Origin: Shouchella rhizosphaerae
GTDB lineage: Bacteria; Bacillota; Bacilli; Bacillales; Bacillaceae_D
Direction of reading: 5' to 3'
Assembly: GCF_900142675.1 (NCBI RefSeq)
Contig: NZ_FRBS01000002.1
Location: forward strand, 310,001-374,000
Length of the DNA stretch: 64,000 bases
Every line of letters starts with the position of its first letter. Positions within the stretch are counted from its first letter, which is position 1. The notes below the pieces were generated by a model. The model made no database searches, was not told where the DNA came from, and saw nothing but the letters and a program-made list of their open reading frames with translations. Shown here piece by piece: positions 33,608 through 42,996 of this stretch. Position numbers and translations under genes: made by a program.

Positions 33608-33730
33608 ATGAAACGAATCATTGGTGTAATCGTAATCATCTGCTTTGTTTTTGTTCCGTTTGTGGATGGAGCAAAAGCAGAAACGTCTGTTCCAGTGGAA
33701 ATGCAGGACAAACCAGGCACGGCGACGTAA
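33608..33730 (+). CDS. Phr-type signalling peptide precursor, copy 2
   Basis: A second 40-codon phr gene 59 bases after the first. It has the same layout: MKRIIG, core VIVIICFVFVPFV, AKA cleavage-type site, tail ETSVPVEMQDKPGTAT. The C-terminal KPGTAT is identical to copy 1, while the residue before it changes from Glu to Asp and the upstream tail differs at several positions. The leader has CAGGAG ten bases before ATG. Because substitutions spare the frame and the export and tail features, both copies are probably functional. Confidence 0.83.
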   Translation: MKRIIGVIVIICFVFVPFVDGAKAETSVPVEMQDKPGTAT

Positions 33731-33817
33731 TGAAGAATTCTTGTACAAAAAGAGACTGGGCAGAACAAGGTAAAACATTAAAAAGAGGCCGAAACAAAGC
33801 CAGCCAAAAAATAAATG

Positions 33818-33862
33818 AAAAAGGAGTCCGCTCATCAATAAACGACGAGCGGACTCCTTTTT
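33818..33862. terminator. Bidirectional terminator after phr copy 2
   Basis: AAAAAGGAGTCCGCTC (33818-33833) pairs perfectly with GAGCGGACTCCTTTTT (33847-33862). The A and T runs in the stem make it work in either direction. It may have come with the IS remnant next to it. Confidence 0.88.
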
Positions 33863-33879
33863 GTCTAGTTTTTTTGGTT

Positions 33880-34080
33880 CTCTTTTGTTTACTGTTTCTG
33901 GCGGTATACTTTCGAAGGATTACCACCAGGAGGGCCCATTTTCTTTTTCGCCTTTTCGTTGCCTCTTCGGAGAACCGAGTGGAATGAAAGTGAGCCTTTA
34001 GGAATCCGAAGACTGGCTCTACAACGACCGTTTTTTCTTCCGAAAGCTTCTCCGTGACCGATGTTTTTTGTTGTTCTCAC
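33880..34080 (-). mobile_element. IS1182-like transposase C-terminal remnant
   Basis: On the minus strand a frame without a start reads TVVVEPVFGFLKAHFHSTRF (centred on 34000-34028), then ...KRRKRKWALLVVILRKYTARN. This matches the C-terminal block of IS1182-type transposases (VEPVFGxLK ... RF ... NLRK). Upstream the frame is interrupted by a stop near 34077, and similar sequence continues in another frame, so this is a decayed fragment. No inverted terminal repeats were identified. Confidence 0.65.
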
Positions 34081-34301
34081 CTCTTGTTGATATACAATTT
34101 TTGGTGATCTCAATCCTTTTTAAATGAGCGGCAATGGGATGTACGATCTAACTTTAGGAAAAAGAATCAACTGAAACGTGCAGACATTTTTTGTTCTCAT
34201 TCTGGAACCCTCTGAAATAAAAGGAAATCTCAAGAATTGTCTGTTTTAAGCCGTTGGTTATGGTCGTAAGCTTAGGCTAACACAGGAAAGGAGTTGGGCT
34301 T

Positions 34302-35174
34302 TTGAAAGAACGGGATCTTACAATCGGTTTTATCGGGACGGGAGTTATGGGAAAAAGCATGGCCCACAATTTATTGCGTTCGGGATACCGAGTACATGTC
34401 TATAGCCGCACAAAATCGAAGGCAGAGGATCTATTAAACGAAGGTGCTACATGGCACGATTCTCCAGGTGAGCTGGTTACGCAATGTAATGTGTTGATAT
34501 CGATGGTTGGTTACCCAAAAGACGTGGAGGAGATCTATTTAGGGTCAGATGGAATCATTCAAACGGCGAATGCTGGAACGATCTTTATAGATATGACAAC
34601 GTCTAGTCCGAACTTATCAAAACAGATTGAAGCTGAAGCGAAAAAGCAGGGATGTTATTCGTTGGATGCTCCTGTTTCGGGTGGCGATATAGGTGCTCGA
34701 AGTGGAACGCTTTCTATTATGGTAGGCGGAGATTCTGAAGTATTTGAAAAAGTGGAGCCGATTTTTTCCGCTCTTGGCACAAATGTTGTACATCAAGGTC
34801 CAGCAGGAGCGGGACAGCATACGAAAATATGCAATCAAATTGCCATTGCTTCTACCATGATGGGAGTGTGTGAGTCGATTAAATATGCAGAAAGATCTGG
34901 TCTTGACCCAAACACCGTATTAAAGAGCATTGAAAGTGGTTCTGCGGGAAGCTGGTCCCTAAGCAATCTAGGACCTCGTATCATTAGTGAGAATTTTGAG
35001 CCTGGTTTCTATGTGAAGCATTTTATCAAAGATATGGGGATTGCCATTCAGTCTGCTGAAGAGATGGGACTAAAATTGTATGGTCTGGAATTGGCAAAGG
35101 CACTATATAGTGATTTAGCAAATAAAGGCGAAGAGAACAGTGGTACCCATGCACTATTTAAGCTTTACGAGTAA
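34302..35174 (+). CDS. Beta-hydroxyacid dehydrogenase (3-hydroxyisobutyrate dehydrogenase family)
   Basis: A 290-residue NAD(P)-dependent enzyme with Rossmann motif GFIGTGVMGKSMAHNLL (about residues 8-24), DAPVSGGDIGARSGTLSIMV (about 125-144) and the catalytic Lys in GAGQHTKICNQIAIAST (about 170-186). TTG start behind AAAGGAG at eight bases. First gene of the island and a distant paralogue of the enzyme at 28.2 kb. In this setting it may reduce or oxidise a sugar-acid-derived semialdehyde, or act on an oxidised sugar; the substrate is unknown. Confidence 0.87.
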   Translation: MKERDLTIGFIGTGVMGKSMAHNLLRSGYRVHVYSRTKSKAEDLLNEGATWHDSPGELVTQCNVLISMVGYPKDVEEIYLGSDGIIQTANAGTIFIDMTTSSPNLSKQIEAEAKKQGCYSLDAPVSGGDIGARSGTLSIMVGGDSEVFEKVEPIFSALGTNVVHQGPAGAGQHTKICNQIAIASTMMGVCESIKYAERSGLDPNTVLKSIESGSAGSWSLSNLGPRIISENFEPGFYVKHFIKDMGIAIQSAEEMGLKLYGLELAKALYSDLANKGEENSGTHALFKLYE

Positions 35175-35234
35175 TAAACAAAGCGGACTTCTTTGTCACT
35201 CATTATGATTCGGAACATATGAAAGGAGGCCTCC

Positions 35235-37235
35235 ATGTTTTGGTGGGAACGAAACAATCTAAGGATGATCCAAACCAATTTACGAGAGGTAGATGCCACA
35301 TTAAATGTCGATCAATTAATCTCTGACTTAAAAGCGTTCTCAGCTAACACGTTAATGATGAACGCTGGAGGAATTTTTGCCTTTTATCCAACAAAACTTA
35401 AATATCAGTATCAAACTCCTTACTTGAAACAAGATTTACTTAGAGAGGTCATTGAAAAAACACATGAAGCTGGAATGCGTTTTATCGCCCGTTTTGATTT
35501 TAGTAAGGCTCATGAAAGTATATTTAAAGAGAAGCCGGAATGGTTTTACCGAACGATAGAAGGTCATGAGGTTAATTACAACGGTATTGTTCATACGTGT
35601 ATTAATGGATATTATCAACAAACGTATTCATTAGAAATGATTAAAGAGGTCATAACGGAATATAAGGTAGACGGAATATTCTTTAACATGTTTGGTTACC
35701 AAACGAGTGATTATAGTAGTCATGATTATGGTATCTGTCATTGTCAGAGCTGCCAAACTCGTTTTAGAAAAATGTATCAGCTTGAACTTCCTGAATCAAA
35801 CGATCGATCGAATGAGAGGTACAAGAAATATAAGGAGTTTCAATGGAGAACGACTCAAGAAATGTTAGATCGAATTCATGATCTTGTGAAAAAGATCAAC
35901 CCTCATATCGCAATCAGCACGTATAACGATTATAAAGTTGACATCGTACGCAAGGAGTCAAACACAAAATTAACTCGACCACATCCAGTCTGGCTTTATT
36001 CTTCTTCTGAAAATGTGAAATCAGTGGAGGATACGTGGGATGACAAACTGATTAGTAACTGCTGTATAAATGCGGTTGATTTACAATATCGATTCCATGG
36101 TGTTTCCGAACAAGAAGTGAGTATTCGACTTTATGAAAGTATAGCCAGTGGCTCAGGACTAGACTTTTGCATTATAGGCGTATTTGATCGCTATTCAGAT
36201 CAGAAAAACTTTCCTACTATTAAGGATATTTTTCGATTCCATGAAGAGAATGAGCAATATTACGGTCAATTATTATCCGTAGAAGAAATAGCCTTGATTA
36301 AACCAACGGGACCACAGGTGTCTAATGAAACAGAATATCTAGGAATTTTTAAAATGCTAAAGGAAGAGCACAAACCATTTGATGTGGTCTGCCAGCATCA
36401 ACTTGTTACGAATGAAGAAAAGTTAAAAAGGTTCCAGTTTATTATCATACCTGATATCCGAGAGTGGGAAGGTGAGCAGCTTAATACGCTCATCCGGTTA
36501 CACCAACAAGGAGTGAAAGTAGTAGCGACTGGCCAGACATTAACACAGGCTGATCAAGCGCAAGTCCTACGTTCTCTTTTTAATGGTGAGTTTATTAAAA
36601 CTACAACAGAAAATGATGCAGCCTATTTATTGACGAAAGGCAAGCAATTATCGTCTCAAGACACTGAGCAAAACTGGGTGTTTATCGATGGGGAATTCTC
36701 AATGATAAAGTTTAGTAACTGTGATAAATGGCTGCCTTATATTTTACCGTCCACTTTTGGCCCTCCAGAGCGAGCGTATAACCATAAGCTGAGTGAGTTT
36801 CACGGGGCGGGTATTGCTCACACGGAGTATGGAGCAAATGCCTATCTCACTTGGCAACCAGGCACGTTGTATTATCAGCATGGTTATGAGGATCATAAAC
36901 AACTGTTTGATAGAATCCTGAATCAGCTTGAATATCGTTCCATTCTTAAGGCTGATGCGCCTGGCTCTGTGGAAATGTTCATAAACCGCACAGCCAAAGG
37001 CCAGTATGTAGTGCAGCTTTTAAACCTATCTGGATTTAATGGTGTCACATATATGGAACCTATACCAATTGGTCCGATTCAAATAGAGTTACATCTTGAA
37101 GATGTGCCAACTAACATTATTCATTTGAACAGTAAAAAAACGATCGCCTTTGAAGCTGATTCCAGTCATTCAACCATTACATTCCAGGTTGATCAGCTCC
37201 AGAGATACGATGCTTATGTGATCGAGATGAGGTGA
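35235..37235 (+). CDS. GHL6-like glycoside hydrolase, paralogue 1
   Basis: A 666-residue cytoplasmic protein (no signal peptide) resembling hypothetical glycosyl hydrolase family 6 (GHL6, PF14871) with a GH42-like layout. It has a TIM-barrel domain (about 1-370), a Rossmann-like trimerisation/glutamine-amidotransferase-fold domain (about 375-580) and a small beta domain. Barrel landmarks are RMIQTNLREVDA (about 10-21), ARFDFSKAHES (about 89-99), KVDGIFFNMFGY (about 145-156) and CHCQSCQTRF (about 166-175), a likely zinc site. ATG follows AAAGGAGG. The four-base gap to the next gene implies coupling. Substrate and catalytic residues are not known to me. Confidence 0.8.
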   Translation: MFWWERNNLRMIQTNLREVDATLNVDQLISDLKAFSANTLMMNAGGIFAFYPTKLKYQYQTPYLKQDLLREVIEKTHEAGMRFIARFDFSKAHESIFKEKPEWFYRTIEGHEVNYNGIVHTCINGYYQQTYSLEMIKEVITEYKVDGIFFNMFGYQTSDYSSHDYGICHCQSCQTRFRKMYQLELPESNDRSNERYKKYKEFQWRTTQEMLDRIHDLVKKINPHIAISTYNDYKVDIVRKESNTKLTRPHPVWLYSSSENVKSVEDTWDDKLISNCCINAVDLQYRFHGVSEQEVSIRLYESIASGSGLDFCIIGVFDRYSDQKNFPTIKDIFRFHEENEQYYGQLLSVEEIALIKPTGPQVSNETEYLGIFKMLKEEHKPFDVVCQHQLVTNEEKLKRFQFIIIPDIREWEGEQLNTLIRLHQQGVKVVATGQTLTQADQAQVLRSLFNGEFIKTTTENDAAYLLTKGKQLSSQDTEQNWVFIDGEFSMIKFSNCDKWLPYILPSTFGPPERAYNHKLSEFHGAGIAHTEYGANAYLTWQPGTLYYQHGYEDHKQLFDRILNQLEYRSILKADAPGSVEMFINRTAKGQYVVQLLNLSGFNGVTYMEPIPIGPIQIELHLEDVPTNIIHLNSKKTIAFEADSSHSTITFQVDQLQRYDAYVIEMR

Positions 37236-37239
37236 AGGG

Positions 37240-39315
37240 ATGGACAAACTCACATATCAAAAGGACCCGAGTTTTTGGAAAACTAGATTTCGTCTGCTTC
37301 AACCGAACCTGCGAAAAATTGATGCGATTGATTTAAATGTGGAAGCGATGATTGAAGAAGTAAAAGACTATGGCGCGAATGCGATTTTGGTTAATGGTGG
37401 GGGGATTGTTGCTTGGTATCCAACAACCAATCCCAATCAGAAAGTGAATGAATTCATGCAAGGAGATTTCCTAGGTGAAGTGATTGCTTCTGCGCATAAA
37501 GCAAATATAAAGGTATTAGTAAGGATGGATGTCAGTAAAAGTCATCCCCATTTGTTAGAGGCACATCCTGACTGGTTTAGACGAGATTCTGCCGGTGAGG
37601 TGATCAAGCATTGGGAGATGTTAACCACCTGTCCAACCGGCCCCTATTGGGAAAGCTATAACTTTCGCGTATTAGAAGAGCTCTTAAACACTTATCCAGT
37701 CGATGGAATCTTCTTTAATGCCTTTAATTATTTAAGGTGCCATTGTAAGCGTTGTCAATCATTATTCAAAGAACAAACTGGATTCGAGCTACCCAAAGCA
37801 GAGAATTGGGAGGACCCAGCTTGGAGAGCTTATGTGAATTATCGATATACACGCCATGCTGATTATAATCGCCGGTTAGCGGACTTTGTCGATAGCGTTT
37901 CACCAGGGACTGTGCTGACGATTGATACGAATATAACATCGGATTCCTATAAAGGGATTCGTGAAAGTGGATGGCACACAGCGATGTTTTCTAAAAGCAA
38001 TGGTTGTATTACAAGTGAAGCTTTTAACTTTTTAGATCGACCTTTCCCTAAGTGGACGTATTGGGCGGGAGAAGAAGTGAAAATTGGAAACCATATTAAA
38101 CAAACATCTATCATTTTAAGTTATTCAAAATCAATTTTCAGCCGTAGATCTGCCCAGCCTGCTGTCCAGTTTGGATATGATTTAATGCAAATTGCAGCAA
38201 ATGGAGGAGCCCCATTTGTAGCTCTTAGTGGGACTTTTGATCAGAACGATAAGCAAGCCTTGCCTATGACCAAAAAAATATATAACTATCTAAAGACATT
38301 TGAGCATGAGTACAATGCTATGACGCCTTTAGCAGATGTTGCGATTATTTATTCTCAACGAACGGCAGATTTTTACGGGAAAGAAAATCCAGTAGATCGT
38401 TGGCAAGCCCACTATCGAGGTATGTACGAAATTATCGCTGAGAGTCATATTTCATTTACTGTTCTTCATGAAGGGTGTTTGTCCTTGGAGAAACTACAAG
38501 ACTATTCATGTATCATCCTTCCTAATGTTGCAGCCATGAGTGATGAGGAAGCTTTGCTACTAGACAAATATGTGGAGTCAGGTGGACATATCATCTCTAC
38601 CTATGAAACAGGTCTTTACGACAGTGAAGGACAACGAAGATCTGAGCAGGCATTAAAATGTATTGCCCGAGAGGTGAAAGAATCTACACAAAACTCGTAC
38701 ACGTATTTGATGCTTGATGATCAACTTCTATTAGGAGATGATCCTCAAACAGATCTACTCATGTTCACAGGCGATTTCTTAAAAACTGTTGAACGAAACA
38801 CGGCTGCTAGCAAAACAGTGTGTGCAGACTTACATGGGATTCCTAGCGTGCTCAATACGACTCCTGAGTTCGCATATTGGGACGAAGTGTCTGATTTCCC
38901 AGGGTTAACGATTCATTCGTATGGAAAGGGGTCAGTTGCGTATCTTCCATGGAGTCCTGACAAACTCTATCATTTGATGGGGGTACCTGAATATAAGCCG
39001 TTAATAGCTGGCTTGGTCAAACGTTTTTGTGGTCACTTAACACTGGAGTGTGAAGCTCCTGCAGGGGTTGAATGCCTCATAGCTAGCCGAGAGTCTGGTG
39101 GATATTTTATTCATTTATTAAATGCAGTAGGAACTCAAGGCAAGCCTTTGACTGAAACGATTAAGGTAGAAAATATTCAAATAAAGGTGAGGGGGTCTTT
39201 TACATCAGCCCGATCATTAACAGCAGGAGATGACTACTCCATTTCAAAAGAAGACGAGTATTCGTCAGTGATTGTCCCAAGCCTAGAGTTATTTGAAGCG
39301 ATCCTGATTGAGTAA
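37240..39315 (+). CDS. GHL6-like glycoside hydrolase, paralogue 2
   Basis: A 691-residue relative of the preceding gene with the same order of parts: RLLQPNLRKIDAID at the N-terminus, VRMDVSKSHPHLLEAHPDWF, TCPTGPYWESYNF, PVDGIFFNAFNYLR and CHCKRCQSLF in the barrel. A Rossmann-like domain follows (CIILPNVAAMSDEEALLLDK near residue 425), then a C-terminal beta domain. It lacks a signal peptide, so it acts on imported oligosaccharides. It differs enough from its neighbour to suggest a different linkage or sugar. ATG follows a GAAGGG-type site. Confidence 0.8.
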   Translation: MDKLTYQKDPSFWKTRFRLLQPNLRKIDAIDLNVEAMIEEVKDYGANAILVNGGGIVAWYPTTNPNQKVNEFMQGDFLGEVIASAHKANIKVLVRMDVSKSHPHLLEAHPDWFRRDSAGEVIKHWEMLTTCPTGPYWESYNFRVLEELLNTYPVDGIFFNAFNYLRCHCKRCQSLFKEQTGFELPKAENWEDPAWRAYVNYRYTRHADYNRRLADFVDSVSPGTVLTIDTNITSDSYKGIRESGWHTAMFSKSNGCITSEAFNFLDRPFPKWTYWAGEEVKIGNHIKQTSIILSYSKSIFSRRSAQPAVQFGYDLMQIAANGGAPFVALSGTFDQNDKQALPMTKKIYNYLKTFEHEYNAMTPLADVAIIYSQRTADFYGKENPVDRWQAHYRGMYEIIAESHISFTVLHEGCLSLEKLQDYSCIILPNVAAMSDEEALLLDKYVESGGHIISTYETGLYDSEGQRRSEQALKCIAREVKESTQNSYTYLMLDDQLLLGDDPQTDLLMFTGDFLKTVERNTAASKTVCADLHGIPSVLNTTPEFAYWDEVSDFPGLTIHSYGKGSVAYLPWSPDKLYHLMGVPEYKPLIAGLVKRFCGHLTLECEAPAGVECLIASRESGGYFIHLLNAVGTQGKPLTETIKVENIQIKVRGSFTSARSLTAGDDYSISKEDEYSSVIVPSLELFEAILIE

Positions 39316-39347
39316 CTTATAAAAATAACAGATAGGGAGGGGTCAAA

Positions 39348-40301
39348 TTGGAGCGAAAATCACCTAGTCCAAAGAGTGACATAATAGCAATCTCTCGTAG
39401 TACGTTATGGAGTAGAATCGTAGCTCATAAGTGGATATATCTGTTACTGCTACCTGGCTTACTCTATTTTCTTATTTTTAGAATTGGCCCAATGTGGGGG
39501 CTGTTAATCGCTTTTAAGGATTACAATGCCTATGTTGGATTTTGGGGCAGCGAATGGGTGGGGCTACAGCATTTTAGAGAGTTATTTGGAAGCACAAATT
39601 TTTATATTATGCTTCGCAATACGTTTGTTATAAATGTACTTAGCTTAATATTCTTCTTTCCATTGCCAATCGTTCTCTCCATTATGTTAAATGAAGTACG
39701 CCATGGTCTGTTTAAGCGTCTAAATCAATCGATTGTCTATTTACCCCATTTCATTTCCTGGGTTGTAGTTGCAAGTTTAACTGCGTTTATGTTATCAACT
39801 GACATTGGTGTCTTAAATAAATTAATTCATACACTAGGGTTTGATCGAATTTCTTTTTTGTCAAACGCTAACTATTTTTGGGGTATCATCACGGCTCAGA
39901 ATATTTGGAAGGAGCTTGGCTGGGGAACGATTATTTTCCTAGCAGCAATAGCTGGCGTGGACCCATCTAGGTATGAAGCCGCGGTGATTGATGGGGCAAG
40001 TCGCTTCCGGCAAATCTGGCATATTACACTTCCCGCGATTCGACCGACCATTATTATTCTGCTTATTCTTCGCTTAGGAAATATGGCCGATGTAGGCTTT
40101 GAGCAAATATTGCTGATGATGAACCCACTTGTCATGTCAACAGCGGAAGTGTTTGATACGTATGCCTATACTCACGGTATTTTGCAAGGCCAAATTAGTA
40201 TCGGTGTAACCGTTGGGATGTTTAAAGGGGTGGTTGGACTCGTTCTTGTCCTCGGGGCTAACTATATTGTCAAACGAATGGGACACGAGGGTATTTATTA
40301 G
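39348..40301 (+). CDS. Sugar ABC transporter permease (LplB/YtcP-type)
   Basis: A 317-residue inner-membrane permease with about six helices, of the MalF-like LplB group used for complex carbohydrates. The N-terminal region has the LplB-like LLLLPGLLYFLIFRIGPMWG (about residues 32-51), and the EAA loop that contacts the ATPase is YEAAVIDGASRFRQIWHITL (about 209-228). A likely TTG start follows GGGAGGGG. It pairs with the next permease and the binding protein; no ATPase gene is nearby. Confidence 0.9.
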   Translation: MERKSPSPKSDIIAISRSTLWSRIVAHKWIYLLLLPGLLYFLIFRIGPMWGLLIAFKDYNAYVGFWGSEWVGLQHFRELFGSTNFYIMLRNTFVINVLSLIFFFPLPIVLSIMLNEVRHGLFKRLNQSIVYLPHFISWVVVASLTAFMLSTDIGVLNKLIHTLGFDRISFLSNANYFWGIITAQNIWKELGWGTIIFLAAIAGVDPSRYEAAVIDGASRFRQIWHITLPAIRPTIIILLILRLGNMADVGFEQILLMMNPLVMSTAEVFDTYAYTHGILQGQISIGVTVGMFKGVVGLVLVLGANYIVKRMGHEGIY

Positions 40302-40315
40302 GAAGTAAATATAAA

Positions 40316-41206
40316 GTGAAGGAGGGCTTTAATTTGAGCTTTGTCCCAACAAAAAAAATGACGATAGGAGATTGGATTAACTATAGTTTCCTAATTCTAA
40401 TTTCAGCGATTAGTCTATTCCCTTTCCTGTACGTATTTAGTGTTTCATTTACAGATCCTGAAATGTATGTTCCGCTCGAATTCTACTTAATTCCTGAAAA
40501 GTGGTCTCTTGATGCATATGTATATATATTGCAAACGAATAGTTTCATTAACGCGCTAAAAAGCACCTTGTATGTAACGGTGGTGGGGACCATTTTAAAT
40601 GTGATTGTATCTTTCTCCATGGCTTATGCCCTTACAAAAAAGAATATGCCTGGTCGAAAATATATCCTTGGCATTGTTATTTTTACACTTGTATTTAATG
40701 CAGGGATTGTACCTAATTATTTGTTGATTAAGGAATTAAATTTAATCAATAGCTATTGGGCATTGATCTTAATGGCCTTGACAAATGGATGGAGTATTAT
40801 CGTCATTAAGAGTTTTATGGATTCATTGCCTCCTGAATTAGAGGAAGCAGCAAAAATTGATGGAGCAAATGATTTAGGCGTCTTTCTAAGAATTATAATT
40901 CCGCTGTCCATGCCAGCGATTGCTGCCTTTACTCTTTTCTTTGCAGTAGCACATTGGAACACATATTTTAACGCCTTAGTGTATTTGACGGATTCTTCGA
41001 AATGGACCTTGCAAGTACTAGTGAAAACATTGGTCATTGATTCGGATTCTAACGGAATTAATACAGGTGGGGATGAAAGTGTGGTTCCCCAGGAAACGAT
41101 CCGGATGGCTTCTATTGTCTTATCGATGCTTCCCATCTTAGTGGTCTATCCATTCTTACAGAAATATTTTGCAAAAGGAGTGATGTTGGGCTCGGTAAAG
41201 GGCTGA
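40316..41206 (+). CDS. Sugar ABC transporter permease (LplC/YtcP-type)
   Basis: A 296-residue MalG-like permease with six helices. The EAA loop reads LEEAAKIDGANDLGVFLRII (about residues 178-197). The ending YFAKGVMLGSVKG is characteristic of the LplC/YtcP group. ATG or a nearby TTG follows AAGGAGGG; the longer start is given. It forms the translocation pore with the preceding permease. Confidence 0.9.
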   Translation: MKEGFNLSFVPTKKMTIGDWINYSFLILISAISLFPFLYVFSVSFTDPEMYVPLEFYLIPEKWSLDAYVYILQTNSFINALKSTLYVTVVGTILNVIVSFSMAYALTKKNMPGRKYILGIVIFTLVFNAGIVPNYLLIKELNLINSYWALILMALTNGWSIIVIKSFMDSLPPELEEAAKIDGANDLGVFLRIIIPLSMPAIAAFTLFFAVAHWNTYFNALVYLTDSSKWTLQVLVKTLVIDSDSNGINTGGDESVVPQETIRMASIVLSMLPILVVYPFLQKYFAKGVMLGSVKG

Positions 41207-41351
41207 TTCATAAGGGGAGGAACGGACATTTTTTGTACAGCGACGATCAGTCAATTAATGTCTGTCCTGATCCATTGAATTCTAGATTAAACTTAGGTTA
41301 AGAAGGCGAGCTAGATCAAAATTGAAATGAAGACGAGGGAGGATATGTAAG

Positions 41352-42857
41352 ATGAGAACAATGTTTGACAAGAAGGTTGCCGTAGTACTCTGTTCTCTGC
41401 TCACCTTGGCTGCTTGTAATAACAATGCCTCGGATCCGGTAGATACGAACGAAAGTAATGATCCAGACGAACCGCTTTATATTAAAATGTTTGCGGGCCT
41501 CTATAATGAACTACCAGAGATGGATAATGCTTATTGGACCGAATGGCAGGAGCGCACGAATACAGAATTAGATATTGAATGGGTACCATCGGGTGACCTT
41601 GATACAAAAATGGATTTATTACTTGCTTCAGGGGACCTTCCAGAAGTACTTTCCTCTCCCGATGTTCGTCCTCCGCTAGTGAATGCGATAAAGAACGGTG
41701 CTTTTTGGGAATTAGACGATTTCCTTGGTGATTATAGTGAGTATCCAAATCTAAAGAATAACCTCGCTGAAGATTGGCAAAAATACCTGTCTGTTGATGG
41801 AAAGCTATACGGCTTACCTCGTTCTAGGTCTAGGATAGATATCGGCATAAAGATACGTAAGGATTGGCTGGATGAATTAAATATTCCGGTACCGACTACA
41901 CTCGATGAATACCAAGATGCCTTAAAGCAAATTGTTGAGGAGGATCCGGCAGGCAGTGACACGCTTGGGCTAATTGGACATGGAACCATCGTCGCGGATG
42001 GAACGGATGCGTTTGCGGCTGCATTTGGAGCAATGGATCCATATTTTACTGATGATGGAGGTCTAGTTCCAAAACAATTGACTCCTATGTATACAGATAT
42101 GGTGGAATGGTTTAGTGAATTATACGCTGACGGCTTGTTAGCACAAGAGTTTTCGGTTATGAAACTCACTCAAGCTGAAGAGTTATACAAAAGTGGTCGA
42201 GCTGCATCCTATGCAAGGAGTATTTGGTGGGATAAAGAATACGAAGACGCTATATCAAGAACTCAGCCTGATCCAGAAATTATAAACCTTGCGCTAGAAG
42301 GTCCTGGTGGGGTAAGTGTTAACTTGGCAACTGGAGTATCTGGAGGGTATTTTATTTCAAAAACAGTACCAGAAGAAAAAGTGAAAAAAATTCTAGATTA
42401 TTTAGAGCATACAGCTTCAGAAGAAATAACTGAGTTGGCCTATTACGGAATAGAAGGAGTTCATCATGAGGTCGTAGATGGACAGAAAGTACTAAATGAA
42501 TTGGGAGAGCAAGAAATAAACACTACAAGTAAGGGTGCTGGTGTTCTAGCTTATTCAAAATGGGGTAAGGTAGAAAGTGCATCAGGCAGCAAAGAATACA
42601 ACGATAATAAAAAGCAACAAGTTGAGCATTTTGATGAAATAGGAACAATTGATCCAATGACGGGCCTGCATTCAGACATTTGGCTTACAGAATGGGCAAA
42701 GCATGTGAATGAATGGGAAACAATGGTTACACGAGTCATTGTAGGGCAAATTAGCATTGATGAATACAAGGATTATATAGAATCAATTAAAGAATCTCCA
42801 GGAATGTTGGAAGCGTTTGCGGAATTAGGAGAAGAATATAAAGTATTTAATCAATAG
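41352..42857 (+). CDS. Extracellular solute-binding lipoprotein (LplA/YtcQ-type)
   Basis: A 501-residue lipoprotein with signal and lipobox LTLAAC (Cys at about residue 22), then an Asn/Asp-rich linker and a cluster-1 (MalE-like) binding fold. The family-typical start DEPLYIKMFAGLYNELPEMD and the large size match the LplA/YtcQ group for oligosaccharides from complex polymers. ATG follows GAGGGAGG with a long spacer. It captures the substrate for the two permeases upstream. Confidence 0.9.
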   Translation: MRTMFDKKVAVVLCSLLTLAACNNNASDPVDTNESNDPDEPLYIKMFAGLYNELPEMDNAYWTEWQERTNTELDIEWVPSGDLDTKMDLLLASGDLPEVLSSPDVRPPLVNAIKNGAFWELDDFLGDYSEYPNLKNNLAEDWQKYLSVDGKLYGLPRSRSRIDIGIKIRKDWLDELNIPVPTTLDEYQDALKQIVEEDPAGSDTLGLIGHGTIVADGTDAFAAAFGAMDPYFTDDGGLVPKQLTPMYTDMVEWFSELYADGLLAQEFSVMKLTQAEELYKSGRAASYARSIWWDKEYEDAISRTQPDPEIINLALEGPGGVSVNLATGVSGGYFISKTVPEEKVKKILDYLEHTASEEITELAYYGIEGVHHEVVDGQKVLNELGEQEINTTSKGAGVLAYSKWGKVESASGSKEYNDNKKQQVEHFDEIGTIDPMTGLHSDIWLTEWAKHVNEWETMVTRVIVGQISIDEYKDYIESIKESPGMLEAFAELGEEYKVFNQ

Positions 42858-42876
42858 ACTTTGAACGTTGTGAGCG

Positions 42877-42910
42877 GAGCCCTCGAAGTGATGCTTGCCA
42901 CTGAGGGCTC
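42877..42910 (+). terminator. Hairpin after the binding-protein gene
   Basis: GAGCCCTC (42877-42884) pairs with GAGGGCTC (42903-42910), with some inner pairing (AAGTG/CACT). There is no T-run, so it may stabilise the upstream mRNA or cause partial termination, giving more binding protein than downstream products. Confidence 0.5.
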
Positions 42911-42996
42911 GATCGTGCCTATAGGGAAGCGAAAGATTCTGACGTAATCCTATTTTTATCCTCAAGGTTTGAAATAACAAAAAAGGAGAAAAATAA

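Larger units (their letters stand above)
33389..33750 (+). repeat. Tandem duplication covering the 3' end of rap and phr
   Basis: Two imperfect direct repeats. Unit A (33389 to about 33564) and unit B (33565 to about 33750) each begin ACCGTAC(T/G)AATATGAAAA, contain an AGGAG(T/C)TGAACA(G/A)CA spacer, a 40-codon phr gene, and end GGCACGGCGAC(A/G)TAA plus similar trailing sequence. In unit A the first part codes for the last residues of Rap; in unit B the same bases are non-coding leader. The phr starts are 182 bases apart. Confidence 0.88.

Noticed and set aside
33636-33926. Minus-strand open frames over the phr genes and terminator
   Set aside because: They run antisense through the repeats; only the part upstream of about 33880 resembles a transposase.
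34180-34300. cre site before the island's first gene
   Set aside because: TGAAACGTGCAGACA resembles the consensus only in its first half; the central CG and right half do not fit.
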